From: Pholiota molesta
Taxonomy: Eukaryota; Basidiomycota; Agaricomycetes; Agaricales; Strophariaceae
Length of the DNA: 64,000 nt
NCBI GenBank assembly: GCA_014925825.1
Contig: JACGCK010000138.1
Location: forward strand, 54,825 to 118,824
Direction of reading: 5' to 3'
The position numbers and the translations under genes are program-made. This document shows, in pieces, positions 44,491 through 56,271 of this stretch (the first letter of the stretch is position 1; the number at the start of each line of letters is the position of its first letter). Under the pieces are notes generated by a model, which searched no databases, was not told the DNA's origin, and worked only from the letters and a program-made list of their open reading frames with translations.

Positions 44491-46485
44491 TGCCGTGTCC
44501 ACGCCTTGGAGCAAACCGTAGTCGGCCACGATGCTCGGTACTCGTGCGTCGACAGGAGAATGCTTTGCAGAAGCTCTAGAAGCACCATGGAGACTGACTG
44601 ACCCAGCAGTGGATAAATAAGCGCTCGGTGCATTCGTCATCGTCGTTGTAGCGGCAGAGATGCGGTTGGAGGAGAGAAAACAGCGGCTTGAGGAGCAGAC
44701 GTAATGAGCGCTAGCTTCGTCCGTCGAGAAAGAGCTGATCTTGTGCGCATCTTGAGAGACAGCAGCCGGTAACGAGCACTAAACGTGATGCTGGGTAGCT
44801 CACGCATAGATTCTTGGGCATGCGATGGCGCGGTTGATGTGGGAGACGGGAATCACTCCAAAATAACGGTGGCCAGGCAGCAGAGATAAGAGCGCAGGGC
44901 CAAACACAGCGGTGGAGCGGCCGATGTACGAGTGTTAGGCGCGTCCGGCGCGATATCTATGCAATCTAAACGCGTCAGGAAACCTTTAACGCGAGCATCT
45001 GAGCAGGCGACGAGCCCAGGCATGAGCTCAAGTCGCCTGTGGACAAAGGACTCGCAAGTTGCTTGTGAGTTGAATCTGCGAGCGTCGAGTCGTCTGGCCT
45101 TCAAGCTTCAGGCCCAGGGAGCGCAGGCCGTGCTCGTCGCGCGGTTAAGTACTTGAGGTCTTGACGGGTCGCAGGCTGGTTTGCAGAGAATCGTTGGGCA
45201 GAAATCATTTGGACGCGGGTGTCGTCAAGCATAGCCCTTACAGCAGACTGCACGGCGGCGAGGCGATCTGGATTCTGGGATAGGGTAAGGAAGGATTTCA
45301 AGAAAGGCATCGTGATTCGTCAGACTCATAAACAAACGATACCGTTACGCGTGCGGCGTGATCGCGCTCTATAATCACGTGGTTTTTAGAAACCCCGCGT
45401 CGAGACTCGAGACTCTTTTGCGCCGATGGCATATCTAAACCCTCCAACCAATACACCGCGCCCTTTATCGTCGGCCGACTCACAGCCCACCCAACGAGGT
45501 CAAGCAGCTTTCCTGCGGGTTGAAGCTCGTCGATCCGTCGATTTGCTCAGCTGCTGCATCCCCGACAACGTTTGCATCGCGCGTCGTTACGCTTGTACGA
45601 CGCATAGATCGATTATGCAAGTTCGTTGGCGACTTGGATGCCCAAATTTACGCGCTCGACAAGCAGCATCAAACCCAGCGGCCGGCGGTCTACGATGCGT
45701 CGCGATTGCGAACGGTACTTCGACCAGCAGTCGATGCGGGATGCGAAGACCACAGCTATGACGTACAGAGGAGGCCCATGCTGTGTCAGTGACAAGATTG
45801 GGCGAGGAGAGTGAACTGCTGGGGACTGTTGGAACTCCTGCAGACAACAGAAAACTGATGAAAACTTGCAAGATTTGAAAGAGATCCGGTGAAGACGTGT
45901 TGAATACCTTGCACATGATCTTTTGCGAATAGATATATCAGTGCAGCATCAGTGCGTACCAGGTTATCTCGTTCTCCAACTTTTGAAATCGGAAAATGAG
46001 ACACCTAACGATAAACTACGATTGAAAGAATGTCCCAAAGCGTCGAAAGATTTTTTCGCATCAACCACCGTCGACTTATCATCAACCGCATTTTCGGAGT
46101 CTGTCTACGGGCGGTTCACAGCAATGAAGGGAACCACACTGGAACCACATGTATCTGGAGAATTCTGATTCTTTCTGATTGTGTATAGTGATCTGGGGTA
46201 TTTTGATACCACCAGAAATAATGCTGTTAAGTATATCCTTTTCGGATCTACCCAGAACCAGTTTACTGTTTCCCTGGAATATCGAGTCCCCATCTTGACC
46301 TTGATGCCCGTTTCCCAACATCACGAGCAAGCCTCAAGGTATATGCACTTGCCGTACTACTGGCATCTGAAGATTGAATCTGATGCACGACAAGTCCAAT
46401 GAAGTCCACCATTTTACCTGAGCCCATTTAAGCCTGCCCAGCCTGTTAAGGGCTGGTGCAATAGTAACTATTCTCCAACTTCGCT
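44491..46485. other. Region with unassigned open fragments
   Basis: Several fragments look protein-like but could not be joined: minus 45101-45310 (KSFLTLSQNPDRLAAVQSAV), minus 44853-45104 (Arg/Ala-rich), plus 45520-45792 (FASRVVTLVRRIDRLCKFVG and DLDAQIYALDKQH), plus 45923-46168 and plus 46181-46402. None matches a family I know and no splice path links them. They may be relics of one or two lost genes. A short segment near 45645-45690 resembles 40385-40430. Confidence 0.3.
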
Positions 46486-47297
46486 ATGCATCCAGGAATC
46501 AAGATAATCCTCTCGTTTCTTGCAGGAGTGTACTACTGGAGGTCATTTACCCCACCGAATCCTCCTGCAGCGTCCAAAGACCAGATCAATGTCGATGGCT
46601 TCTTCGGGCGCTCCATCCGTAATTTATCATTGCTAGCCAAGGTAGGCCCCGTCATTCCTGCACCGACAAAGAACATCTCACCGACGTTATCTGCCCACAG
46701 ACCACAGTCACATCCGCCACCCTCTGTCAGATCGCCGTGCTCCTGGCGCTGTACTACCCGAGCTACTTCCCCACGTCGGGACCCTCGCCAGACGCCATCC
46801 TCGCCCGTGTCTGCCCCGCCATCGGCGGCGGCGCGACCTCGAAACTCGCCATCTCCCGCGGAATCGCGGCGCTCTCCCCCGAGTTCCTCCTGGGCGCCGC
46901 ATTGATGATCTCCATGGGCGCCCTCCGCCTGTGGTGCTTCCGCACCCTCGCCAGACATTTCACGTTCGAGATCAGCATCCAGGACTCGCATAAGCTCATA
47001 CGCGCGGGCCCATACGGCTATGTGCGCCACCCCGCGTACATCGGGCAGATCCTGGTCATCTACGGGTCGTACCTTATGCACTTGGCGCGCGGGGGCTGGG
47101 TCAGGGAGTGTGGGGTCATGGACACTACTGTGGGCTTCTGGCTGGTCGTGTCGTATTTGGGTTTGAGCGGTGTGTCTAGTGTCAGTTTGTGGAGGAGGGG
47201 CGCGTTGGAGGATGTGGAGCTGAAGAAGGCATTCGGGGCGGAATGGATTTCGTACAGTAAAGAAGTTCCTTATCGTTTGATACCAGGAGTAGTTTAG
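46486..47297 (+). CDS. Protein-S-isoprenylcysteine O-methyltransferase (ICMT / Ste14-like)
   Basis: Two exons (46486-46641, 46701-47297; 59-nt intron in phase 0) give 250 aa, close to yeast Ste14 (239 aa). The enzyme uses S-adenosylmethionine to methylate the prenylated C-terminal Cys of CaaX proteins such as Ras and mating pheromone in the ER membrane. Hydrophobic helices include VLLALYYPSYF, LLGAALMISMGALRLWCF and ILVIYGSYLMHLA. The ICMT signature follows: FTFEISIQDSHKLIRAGPYG, then YVRHPAYIGQI with the conserved RHP, and a C-terminal acidic/aromatic stretch LKKAFGAEWISYSKEVPYRL. Intact. Confidence 0.9.
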
Positions 47298-47528
47298 TGC
47301 TTAGGCGTCTCTTTGGGTCAACTTGAACGTTCTCACTATTGTTGAATAATTATTCGGGTACAAAAGGCTATGTTACATCCGAGTAGTACATCTACATTAA
47401 TACAAGTCCCACGGCGCTGATTCTGCATGCTCATTCGCGTAAATAGAAGAGTATGTACTTATGATGAAAATGTGATTCGTTCTCGCGGCATTTAAAAGGC
47501 GGCAGATTATCATCATGAACTTCCAACA

Positions 47529-48660
47529 ATGAATCCTAACTCCAGCGTGGCCACATCGTCGAGAACTCTGGGGCATCCGGACGTCACGATCTTTGAAGCG
47601 GCTGAGCCGTATGACGACGCCGATGCACCCAGGTGAGCTTATCCTAGCGACGCTACTAGTATGTCGACGGCGCTAACACAAGCACCAGTCTAATCGTCCT
47701 CTTTGGCTGGAGTATGTGACTTATTCAATTTCATTGCTCTTCGGAATCTTATTGGTTCTGGATACGTAGTGGATGCCATTACGCCCCTCTTGATGAAGTA
47801 TGTGCAGGGCCATAGAACACTGTTCCCCGGCTCTACTATTGTTCTTGTCAAATCAAGCTCGAACTTCATGTTAACTAGCGAAGCGGAAAGGGTATGTCTA
47901 GCCTTCCCATTTAATTAATAAACTGAATATACTTTCACCTCAAGAAACGCACCCTCGTGCCCCTAGCCGACTTGATACTTGACAGAGTCTACTACGCCGA
48001 CCCAACATCCGGGATTCTCTTCCACGTAATCTCAAATGGTAAACCCTCCCTCTCCTTCCCGCTTCCCTCTCCTCCCAGCTCACCCATTCACCCATCCCCC
48101 AAGGCGGCGGCTTCCAGCTCATCTACCTCTCAACCCTGCTCTCCCGGCGCCTCGCGCGCAAACCCCCCGCCACCCCCTCCCCGCCCATCGGGCTCATAAT
48201 CGACTCCGCCCCAGGCTCCGGCGAATACGTCTCCATGTTCAAAACCTTCACCACATCCGTCCGCTCGCCCGCCGCCAAAGCCATCCTGCATCTCCCCTTG
48301 TCCCTGATGTACGCCGCGTACGTCGTGATGACCGCCGTGCGCGGCATGCCGCCTCTGCTGCCGCTGCTGCGCGCACGGCTGCAGGAGGCGGCGGTGGTGC
48401 CGACGGCGGACGGGGCGACGCCGCGGCTGTATGTGTTCTCGGATGCGGATGGGATGGTGGCGGATGCGGACATCGAGGCACATTTGAGAGATATCGCGAG
48501 GTTGGGGTTTAACTTTCAAGAGGAAAAGTATTCAGGGAGCCAGCATGTGTCGCATATGAAGAAGGACCCGGAAAGGTATTGGAGGGCTGTTAGAGAGGTC
48601 TGGAAGAGCGCGCAAAAGGTCGCGGCGGATAAGAGTGATACGTACAAGGCTAAGCTTTAG
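47529..48660 (+). CDS. TMEM53 / DUF829 (PaxU-like) alpha/beta hydrolase-fold protein
   Basis: Five exons (47529-47632, 47689-47711, 47770-47891, 47945-48038, 48104-48660; total 900 nt, 299 aa), all in phase. Domain order fits the TMEM53/DUF829 family: LIVLFGW near the N-terminus, a KYVQGHRTLFPGSTIVLVKS segment, GGGFQLIYLS, IGLIIDSAPGSGEY, then PRLYVFSDADGMVADADIEA and the final GSQHVSHMKKDPERYW. These proteins have an alpha/beta hydrolase fold with no settled reaction; a fungal relative (PaxU) lies in the paxilline cluster. The 23-nt second exon is notable. It follows ICMT in the same direction, 231 bases apart. Confidence 0.87.
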
Positions 48661-48795
48661 CGAGGCTGCGTGGTATTCGCGTGGTATTCGCGTGGTTTGT
48701 AGTACTTACTTTCACGGCGTCTTACTTATGAGAATACTAAATGTCACTGGCACGACAGAAAATGTATTCGGGTAATTTATTACAGAGATTAAGGT

Positions 48796-49795
48796 TTAGT
48801 CATCGAATTCCAAATCATGTTCAGTGCGACAGTGCGAGGGAGCCACTTCAGCCAATAGAACAGCCCGCTGTGCCGCCCAAGGAGATATAAGCCGGCGGAG
48901 GGTAGCTAATGCCTTGTCGACAATGCGCTTGCAGAAGACATCGGTAGGCATTGAGTCAGGACCTTGACTGGAATTCAAGCGCTTCTCGATCTGCACGGAA
49001 AATCCTTGTACAGCGATTGTTCATGCAGCGCAAAAGTCTTTTTCTGGTTCTGTTCGACATCCGAGCAATCAGCATTCAAGTCGTGGATGGTAGGAAAGGG
49101 AACATACAACAATGATGTTGCTCCGTACGGAGCCGGGGCTTACGAGCATGACTTTCACGCCTAGCGGCTTGCACTCCAGACTTAACGTCTCGATATACGA
49201 GTGTAACGCTGCCTTGCTTGTGTTGTATAATCCGCTGAAGGGGGTTCCGAGCTCGCCGAGGATAGAGCCCACGGCTATAACTAGGCCTTGACCGCGCGTC
49301 GCCATACGTGGAACGACTGCGTTCACAAGACGAATTGTGCCGAAGAGGTTGGTGTCCATCACCGACTGAGAGCGCTCGAGCGTAACATCGAGGAGAGGAT
49401 CTAAAACAGTATATACTTTAATACATTCCAGTGGATGTGGCACAAAGCGCGCGTACCTATACAAGTTATACCAGCGTTAGACACGAGGATATCGATCTCC
49501 TGTCCGTCCGTTTCGTATATTTGCTTAACCGCTGCTTGGACAGACGCTGTGTCTGTTACATCTACTTCCAACTTTCGCAGGTTCGCATGCGAGAGCGTGG
49601 ACATGGAGCTGAAAGATCGAGCACTGGCATACACAGAATGCTGCCGCTTCAAGAATTCATTTACCCTGCGATATTAGGAATGAGTGCTAGAATTCAAAAC
49701 TGCAGAAGAAATGAAAGCATAACTGACAGAGCAGCGCCGATTCCCCCGTCACTGCAACCGGTGATAAAGACTACAGGAAGTCGTTGGGTAGCCAT
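48796..49795 (-). pseudogene. Short-chain dehydrogenase SDR1 with one frameshift
   Basis: Minus-strand classical SDR resembling fungal 1-acyl-DHAP reductase (Ayr1-type). Exons 49728-49795, 49457-49665 and about 49080-49400 join cleanly. The Rossmann motif is VVFITGCSDGGIGAAL, then NLRKLEVDVTD, VSNAGIT, and the catalytic Ser/Tyr/Lys region AVGSILGELGTPFSGLYNTSKAAL. The last exon begins correctly (FALHEQSLYKDF) but shifts by one base at a four-T run (48999-49002), after which QIEKRLNSSQGPD to the stop is in another frame. A single homopolymer indel could be an assembly error, in which case this is an intact gene of about 290 aa. Confidence 0.8.
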
Positions 49796-50322
49796 TGGCG
49801 AAGAATGGACGAAAGAACTTGGGACTAAGTAGCACTGCTGGAGGCAATGGCTGTTTCTTTTGGAAGCAGCCTATTCGTGAACAGGTTCCAAGGCTGTTCC
49901 CGCAGTTTTTGGAACAGACGTTCCAAATATACTTTTTCCGGGCTGTTTTCAGATGGAACAATGCTGCAGGTCATAGCACTTATCAACATATCACCATCAG
50001 CGCACTTCTTGAAGTCTGTGAGAAAGTTCAGAGCGAACCAGTTCGTGCTCAATTCAACTCAACTCATACATCAACGTTTCAGTGCTTCAACCGCCAAGGT
50101 CTCCCATCTCATCTTCAGCACGGCGCAAACGAGGAAGCTCTTTCAGATCATCGAGATCCATGCCCATGCTGCAGATATTGCCATCATGATCTCAATTCAG
50201 CGCATTTCATAAACCTATGTAACATCATCTTCCCCGGATCATTTACTCGGTTTCTACTTTCGCGCAGCCTCTAAATATCCAAGCAGACAACTTTGCAGGC
50301 TCCAGCCAGGACATCCGACGCA
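49796..50322. other. Divergent intergenic region
   Basis: Shared upstream region of SDR1 (minus) and the FAD oxidoreductase (plus). Open frames at 49795-50274 are unfamiliar and overlap in both strands. No gene is seen. Confidence 0.5.
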
Positions 50323-53037
50323 ATGTGGTCCGCCGATATTATGCTTGCTTCATTCTCTTTTGGTTTCCTCTTCGCAAGTACCGAAGCTGCCGCTTCACTG
50401 CAGGCAGACCGATGGACTGCGCTTAATCACACTTTTGGTGGACGCCTGAAGATCGCACAACCCTTTGCCAGGTCATGCTTTCAAACCTCCAACACCACTG
50501 GATCGTTTGATCAGACTGCTTGCAATGCAATCCAAGCTGGCTATCTCAATCATAGTACGTGTCCCTCATGCCTATTTGTAGCCATGTTAAAACTCTAACG
50601 ACTCGAACATAGCGGTCCGGGTACAGTCTTATGGCTCATACATGAACGTATGTTCATTTTTCTACATTCACCGTATGTCTAATATTTCTGATTCTACCAA
50701 CGAAGACGCAATGGGAAGGATGTCAATCGACTTCGGAGCAATGCACCCTCGATTGGCAGAATCCTCAGAATGCTGCGGCATTCACTCCGCCGAGCACATG
50801 CAGTCAAGGAAGTGTCGCGCAGGTCTATGTAAATTCGCCCATCTCCCAAATCATTCCAGAGCTCTTACGTGTAACTTGGCGCAGCTTGAAGTGAAGAACG
50901 CTGCCGATGTTCAGACCGCATTCGCCTTCTCAAAAGAACAGGCATCCCTCTGTCTATCAAGAATACCGGTGTACAATCCATGCCTTTATTTCGAAGCGTA
51001 GAAGGCTAACGGCATGCCTAATTTAGCACGACTACAGTGGCGAAGCAGCCAGGTCGGGTCTCTTGGATATGGGTTAGTTCCTTTCGTCATACCACAAGCG
51101 CATATTTCTTATAGATAATCTCAGACTCACGGCCTCAATTCGGTAAATGAAGTCTGAAGGAAAGATTGCACCCTTCCTCACGCAGTGTTACAGAGCTCGT
51201 ACTCGCACAATTCGTACCACATGGATGTCCTGTAAAAAAGCCCACGCAGGCGTCACACACGGTGTACTTCATGCCAAATACACATTAATGAGATCGTACT
51301 AACGGTTCTTTCAGGCTGGGGTCGTCCACGGTGATGCTGTCCTGTTCGCCGATGCCCATAACATTACACTTCCCGCCGGTGCCGATAACACCGTAGGTGC
51401 TGTCGGAGGCTTTCTCAGTACGTCCACCATTTCATATGAGATACTTATTTATTGATGCAAATTTTCAGGGAGGAGGACATAGGTAGATTGTGCAATATTA
51501 AACAACTTTTATCTTCATCATTTCGCTTTCTAGTCCGGTGTCGAACATCTATGGTCTGGCTGTAGATCGGGTGGTAAGAATTGCGTTGATACTTCCACGC
51601 CAGATGCAAGACTCATACATATCATTTCATTCTCCAGTTGGAATTCGAGGTCGTCACTCCTACCGGCCAACACCTCTTCGCCAACGACTGCCAACATACC
51701 GATCTGTTCTTCGCCCTCGGGGTGGAGGTGGTAGCACCTTTGGCGTGGTCTTAGCAGCGACTATGCGGGCCTTCCCCAAGACTACCTTTACAACGTACGT
51801 GGACCCTTCCCAGCCCCTAACTTGTTCAGGTGGAATTAAGTTTTTTTTTATCATCATATTCACAGCGTGGGAGTCACTTCAATAACACCGCGACGCTCCC
51901 TCTATTCCTGGATTTCCTGATCGCTCATTCAGTGCAATGGGCTAAAGACGGTAAGGTACCTGATGCATTACATTATGACCACGACTGACTGTACAGGTAT
52001 TCGCAGGCTGGAGCGGGGTAATTGTTGTGCGTATTTCTGTCTCGTTAGTTTCCAACCGAACTTTGACCTCCACTCCTTTTTATAGGTTGGCGGCGGAATG
52101 TTCCTCACCAACACAAGGTTCAATCAAACTGCCGCCCAAAAGTACATGGAACCTCTTCAGACCGCGGTGGAAACGCAGCTAAACGGCACTTTCACGCTTC
52201 TGACGCTGCCTTCATACCTTTCCCTCCATCAGAACTTCATTACGCTCAGTTTGTCGTGAGCATCCGTCATCTTCCTCGTTTTATGGCATATGGTCTGACT
52301 CCTACTGATATTTGATACGATAGCCCGTTGGAGTCCCTTTGGTGACGTCGTCGCGCCTGATTCCAGGTACTGTGTTTGGCTCGTCGCCGACGCAGTTACG
52401 TGACGCCATCCTCACCATTGCCAACAACTCCGTGGAAACGATTATTTTCGCGGATACTCCATTTAGCTTCGAGGGCTTCGAGGGTTCGGGACCCACAAGT
52501 GTCACTCCGGCATGGAGGAATTCCATCTGGCATGTTAGTCTTGTTCCTATTCATGCCCGTTGTCTAGCGCGAAGAATCTTATATTTGTATTGACAGATAA
52601 CAGCGGGCAATGGGTGGCTCTTTAATACTCCCATTGCGGGTAAGAAAGCTATATATGGCGGCGTCACTCAGATTATGCAGCTCCTAAGGGATCTCACTCC
52701 GGGATCTGGAGCATACCATGTAAGCATCAGCTTCTCTTCATTGACCATGACTGAGCATTAAATAAATAGAATGAGGCGGACGTGCATGAGCCTGATTTTA
52801 CAAGTAAGTCGGTTCCATCAGGTAGTGTCGTGTCGTCTAACGTCGAGTCATTTATAGCTGCGTTCTGGGGTAAAAACTATGCGCGATTGCTGTCGATCAA
52901 GAAGAAGTAGTGAGTGTTCTTGGAAGTTTTCTTGGAGAAGGAACGCGAACTTACTCCATCAAAGTGATCCTGATCATCTCCTTGACTGTTGGCGGTGTGG
53001 TGAGTGCAAATTTATCAAAGTACTTGGCCATCGCTGA
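50323..53037 (+). pseudogene. Berberine-bridge-type FAD oxidoreductase, frameshifted
   Basis: Multi-exon relative of secreted FAD-linked oxidases (PCMH-type FAD domain followed by a BBE C-terminal segment). A signal peptide begins at the ATG at 50323 (hydrophobic SFSFGFLF). FAD domain pieces: LSIKNTG, HDYSGEA, THGLNS, AGVVHGDAVLFADAHNITLP, VSNIYGLAVDRVLEFEVVTP. Later exons FLTNTRFNQTAAQKYMEPLQ, NSIWHITAGNGWLF and EADVHEPDF are in order, and the final exon (after a 55-nt intron starting near 52912) gives KYDPDHLL with a Cys pair, as in the family. Frame breaks occur near 50938, 51058-51080 and 51716-51722. A tandem GGAGGTGG stretch marks the last. Confidence 0.82.
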
Positions 53038-53544
53038 CCAATCGAGCCATGAAAGTGAACTGGCGGGGAGCCAGCAATGCGAAATTCCGATGCTATCTTT
53101 GAGGATATTAACTATATACAATCCATCAGTCCTGTCTTTCTCTTACCAGAACGCTATTTATTATTGTCTTTCGCTTCCTTGGACTTTGTTAATCAAGTCG
53201 GCATCCAACGAGAACAACCGCCTTGTATCCATTCTTTCTTTAGCCGCTTTGTAAAAATATTCAAATCCTCTATAAATTATTTCAATTTATCAGAAAGGCT
53301 CGAGTAGCTTACCGCTTCTTCCCACTAACGGCGCCCATTAACTTTGCTGCGCAACAAACCTTGCAAGAAAGGTAAACCGTAATCTATTGTTAGCACAGCC
53401 ACTGAGCGCTGAGCGCTGAGGAATGGCCTAAGTACTTGCTGCGTTTCGCATAATTCACGTGTTTACTTAAATACAAAAAACAACCGGAAAATTGGATAAT
53501 GGATATAATCTTCTTACCACAAAGCATACACATAAGCTTCTGGA
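53038..53544. other. Convergent intergenic region
   Basis: Between the ends of the FAD oxidoreductase and the alpha/beta hydrolase genes. AT-rich; the small frames at 53077-53307 and 53390-53572 are not supported. Confidence 0.5.
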
Positions 53545-54816
53545 TCAAGCCAGGAAACGATCCGCCAGCCAATCGATTATCAGAGGCGTAACGTAGGACA
53601 TCTTCGCCGGATTGGTCTCCCCGGCGAAGAAATCCTGGATAGGATCGTCGTGGACGCCGTCCTTCTGCACAATATACTGCACGCGCTCGGATTCTCCCGG
53701 GAAGCCCTCCTTGCTCAACTTGTCGACGAATGTGTTGATGTCGGCGAATAAATTCTCTTTATCACCAGATGTGACCAGAATCCTATCAACGAGGGCATCG
53801 GCACCGCGGAACCACCCTGCTGGAGCGGTGTTAGCCTCTATGTAGTGCCGCTCTGACCGGGGCAGTTGATCCAGAACGAAGTTCCCCATGGCGGCTTGAG
53901 TATCGTTGGCCACGGCGTCCGTTGCAGAGTTGGCGGCGGCGGAGCCCGTGGTGCCCGTCACCGCGATCCAAGGGCACATCAAGTAGATGCCATTCAGTCT
54001 GCTCGTGAGACCAAGGAGGGGTGATGGCGGCGGAGCTTCCTGGGTCGGAGAGGCGGGGACGGGATGCAGCGTATGTGCGAGGAGTTCGACCACAAGGAGC
54101 GCGCCTGCCGAGTCCCCTGCCAGGACAAGGTTCTGCGGCTGCACACCAGATGCTAAGAGATGTTTTACCGCTGAGATGAGCTGGGTGAGTTGGGTAGGGA
54201 ACGGCCCGTCGGTTGCCAGGGCTGTTTGCAGGTAGATGAGGCGTTCAGTGGCATTGTGGAATACAATGGTGCACTCACTATATTCAAAAAGCGCTACCCC
54301 GACTCCAGCACTGTCGCGAGCTTCCAGCTGTTGCTGAACGTGACGCATGAAGGCCATTTGATAGTCCGCAATAGCTAGCAAAAGCCCACCACCTTGTTAA
54401 AAGACGACTTTAGTTTGCTGGTACGGTGTTCGCAGACGAATTAATCACCGTGACACCAAAGGACAACACGATCCGTCCGTTTGGGTCCTATCCATAACAG
54501 ACGTGAACCGCCGCCTAGCTCGTCGACTACAGAGGGCAATTTGGTCTGGGAAATCCATTTGCTGTAGTTGTTGAAAGTAGTTCCGTACAACGCTTGAACC
54601 TCAGCGATTGTCAGGGTCTCTCCAACGAAACGGTACGTCGAGTCCCCAATTACGCGGCGCAGTGATTTCTTACTCTTCTGGCGTACAGAGAAGGGCGCCG
54701 TGATGATGTTGTAGAGTATAACAAAAGCTGCATAGACAGGTAAGTCTCTTCCTACCCAACGAGTCTTCACGGAATGTACACTCACGGAGCTGTGCGAAGG
54801 TCAAAAATTGTCCCAT
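53545..54816 (-). CDS. Alpha/beta hydrolase (HSL / steryl-acetyl-hydrolase type)
   Basis: Three exons (54786-54816, 54449-54727, 53545-54392) give 1158 nt, 385 aa, all junctions in phase. An N-terminal hydrophobic segment (FVILYNIITAPFSV) suggests membrane association. The oxyanion-hole HGGG is created by the second splice (about residue 103), the nucleophile is in GDSAG (Ser about 198), the acid in SGDKENLFAD and the base in DGVHDDP (His about 351). The order and spacing match the hormone-sensitive-lipase-like family, whose fungal members deacetylate sterols or other lipophilic esters; the substrate here is unknown. Intact, although both neighbours are broken. Confidence 0.9.
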
Positions 54817-55149
54817 TGTCGTTTGCGATTGGATGTCTGGCTACTATTGGTAGCAAACTATAACGGCTTGAGTTAGGAATACCCCTCTTTCATAGCCAAT
54901 ATTGCAGGTTTTCAAGCGCATGCACCGGTGGGAATGATCAAAGAAGGCCTGGAATTTGGCAAGATCTTAGATCATCCATAGGCGAAATGGGACGCTTTAA
55001 TTTGCTCATGATCAGGAGCCAAATTGTCGTGTCCGACAAAAAACAACCTATGTAGCATGGACAGGCTCGAGCGCTCCGCTCGGTTCACTTTGCTGACTGC
55101 ATGCAGTCGGCTTCCTCCGCGCTTCCCTCCCAAAAATACGACGCCCACA
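54817..55149. other. Divergent intergenic region
   Basis: Upstream of the hydrolase (minus) and SDR2 (plus). No gene or clear motif is seen. Confidence 0.45.
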
Positions 55150-56271
55150 TTACACCGTCCAAAAGTTCATGCGCAGTGGCTTCTTTGATGTGATCATGAT
55201 GTTCTGCGGTAAGTTGGCTATAAGTTCTTCTTCTTAGCCAAGTTCATTCTGACATTCCTTGAGCAAGATGGCTGAACTCGTGTTGTGTTCATAACAGGAT
55301 GTAGTGAGGGAGGTATTGGTGCTGCTATGTGAGTTTTTGTCGCTGCTACTGCTTGACAAAACCATGAATTGAACATCTTCAACGGACAGGGTAACCCAGT
55401 TTCTTCAAAGAATTGCATCGTATATGCCAGCGCTCGTTCCCTAACCTCCATGTCCATCTGTCCCACAAAAACTTGAAGAAGCTGCAGGTCGATGTGACTG
55501 ACGATGCCTCAGTGCAAGCTGCAGTGACTCAAATTACGAAACGGATGGGCACCATATTGACGTCCTCGTGTTAAACGCCGGTCTCGCGTGTACTGGTACG
55601 CGAACAGCATGCCCTTTATTTACCACACTCCCTCAATTTTATACAACAGTTGCATTACTTGATGTCCCTCTAGAAACCGCCCAGAAGGTCATAAACACGA
55701 ATTTATTCGGCGTCATCCGCCTTGTCAATCTCGTTGGGCCGAGGATGGTGAAGCGTGGCAAGGGCGTGATCGTCCCCATAGGGTCCATAAACGGCGAATT
55801 GCCCTGCCCATTTATGGGGATGTACAACGCGAGCAAGGCCGCCATTCACGCCTACACGGAAACCCTGACGAACGAACTCAAGCCTTTCGGCGTCCATGTC
55901 ATGCTCGTCAGCCCCGGAGCGGTCAAGAGCAAAATCGCAAGTGTAAGCCCACATTCGTTTCTTTGGTTTGGCTCGTGTACTCATGACGCGTATTCGCTCT
56001 TTAAAGAACGATAAAGCATACAACGTCCCCGAAGGCTCCTTCTACGACCCTATAAGGACAAAATCGCAAAGATCTTGTATTCTGGTCAGGACGCAAAAGA
56101 CTGCATGGCCACAGACAAGTTTGCGAGACTGGTTGTGGATAAGCCCTCCTTGCTAATCCACCGACGTACTTTACGGCCGGAGGCATGGTGAGGTTGTTCT
56201 GGTTCCTCAGCTGGCTCCCACGTCCTACAGCGCTCAAAATGATGTGGAATTCACTGGTAGAGAAAAATTGA
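55150..56271 (+). pseudogene. Short-chain dehydrogenase SDR2, multiply frameshifted
   Basis: Paralogue of SDR1 on the opposite strand. Pieces in order: GCSEGGIGAAM (cofactor motif, across an intron ending near 55300), IVYASARSLTSMS, KKLQVDVTDDASVQAAV, LVLNAGLACTG, then a long clean exon from about 55668 with NTNLFGVIRLVNL, IGSINGELPCP and the active-site YNASKAA, and a final part with ARLVVDK and ALKMMWNSLVEKN-stop at 56271. Between these the frame shifts at about 55400, 55475, 55545 and near 56060-56150. Residues before the cofactor motif do not resemble SDR1, so the 5' end may be altered. Confidence 0.8.

Noticed and set aside
46533..47081. 182-codon minus-strand frame
   Set aside because: Antisense to the ICMT exons and intron; no family resemblance.
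49795..50274. 159-codon plus-strand frame upstream of the FAD oxidoreductase
   Set aside because: Overlapping open frames on both strands, no recognisable motif, and it begins inside the SDR1 start region.
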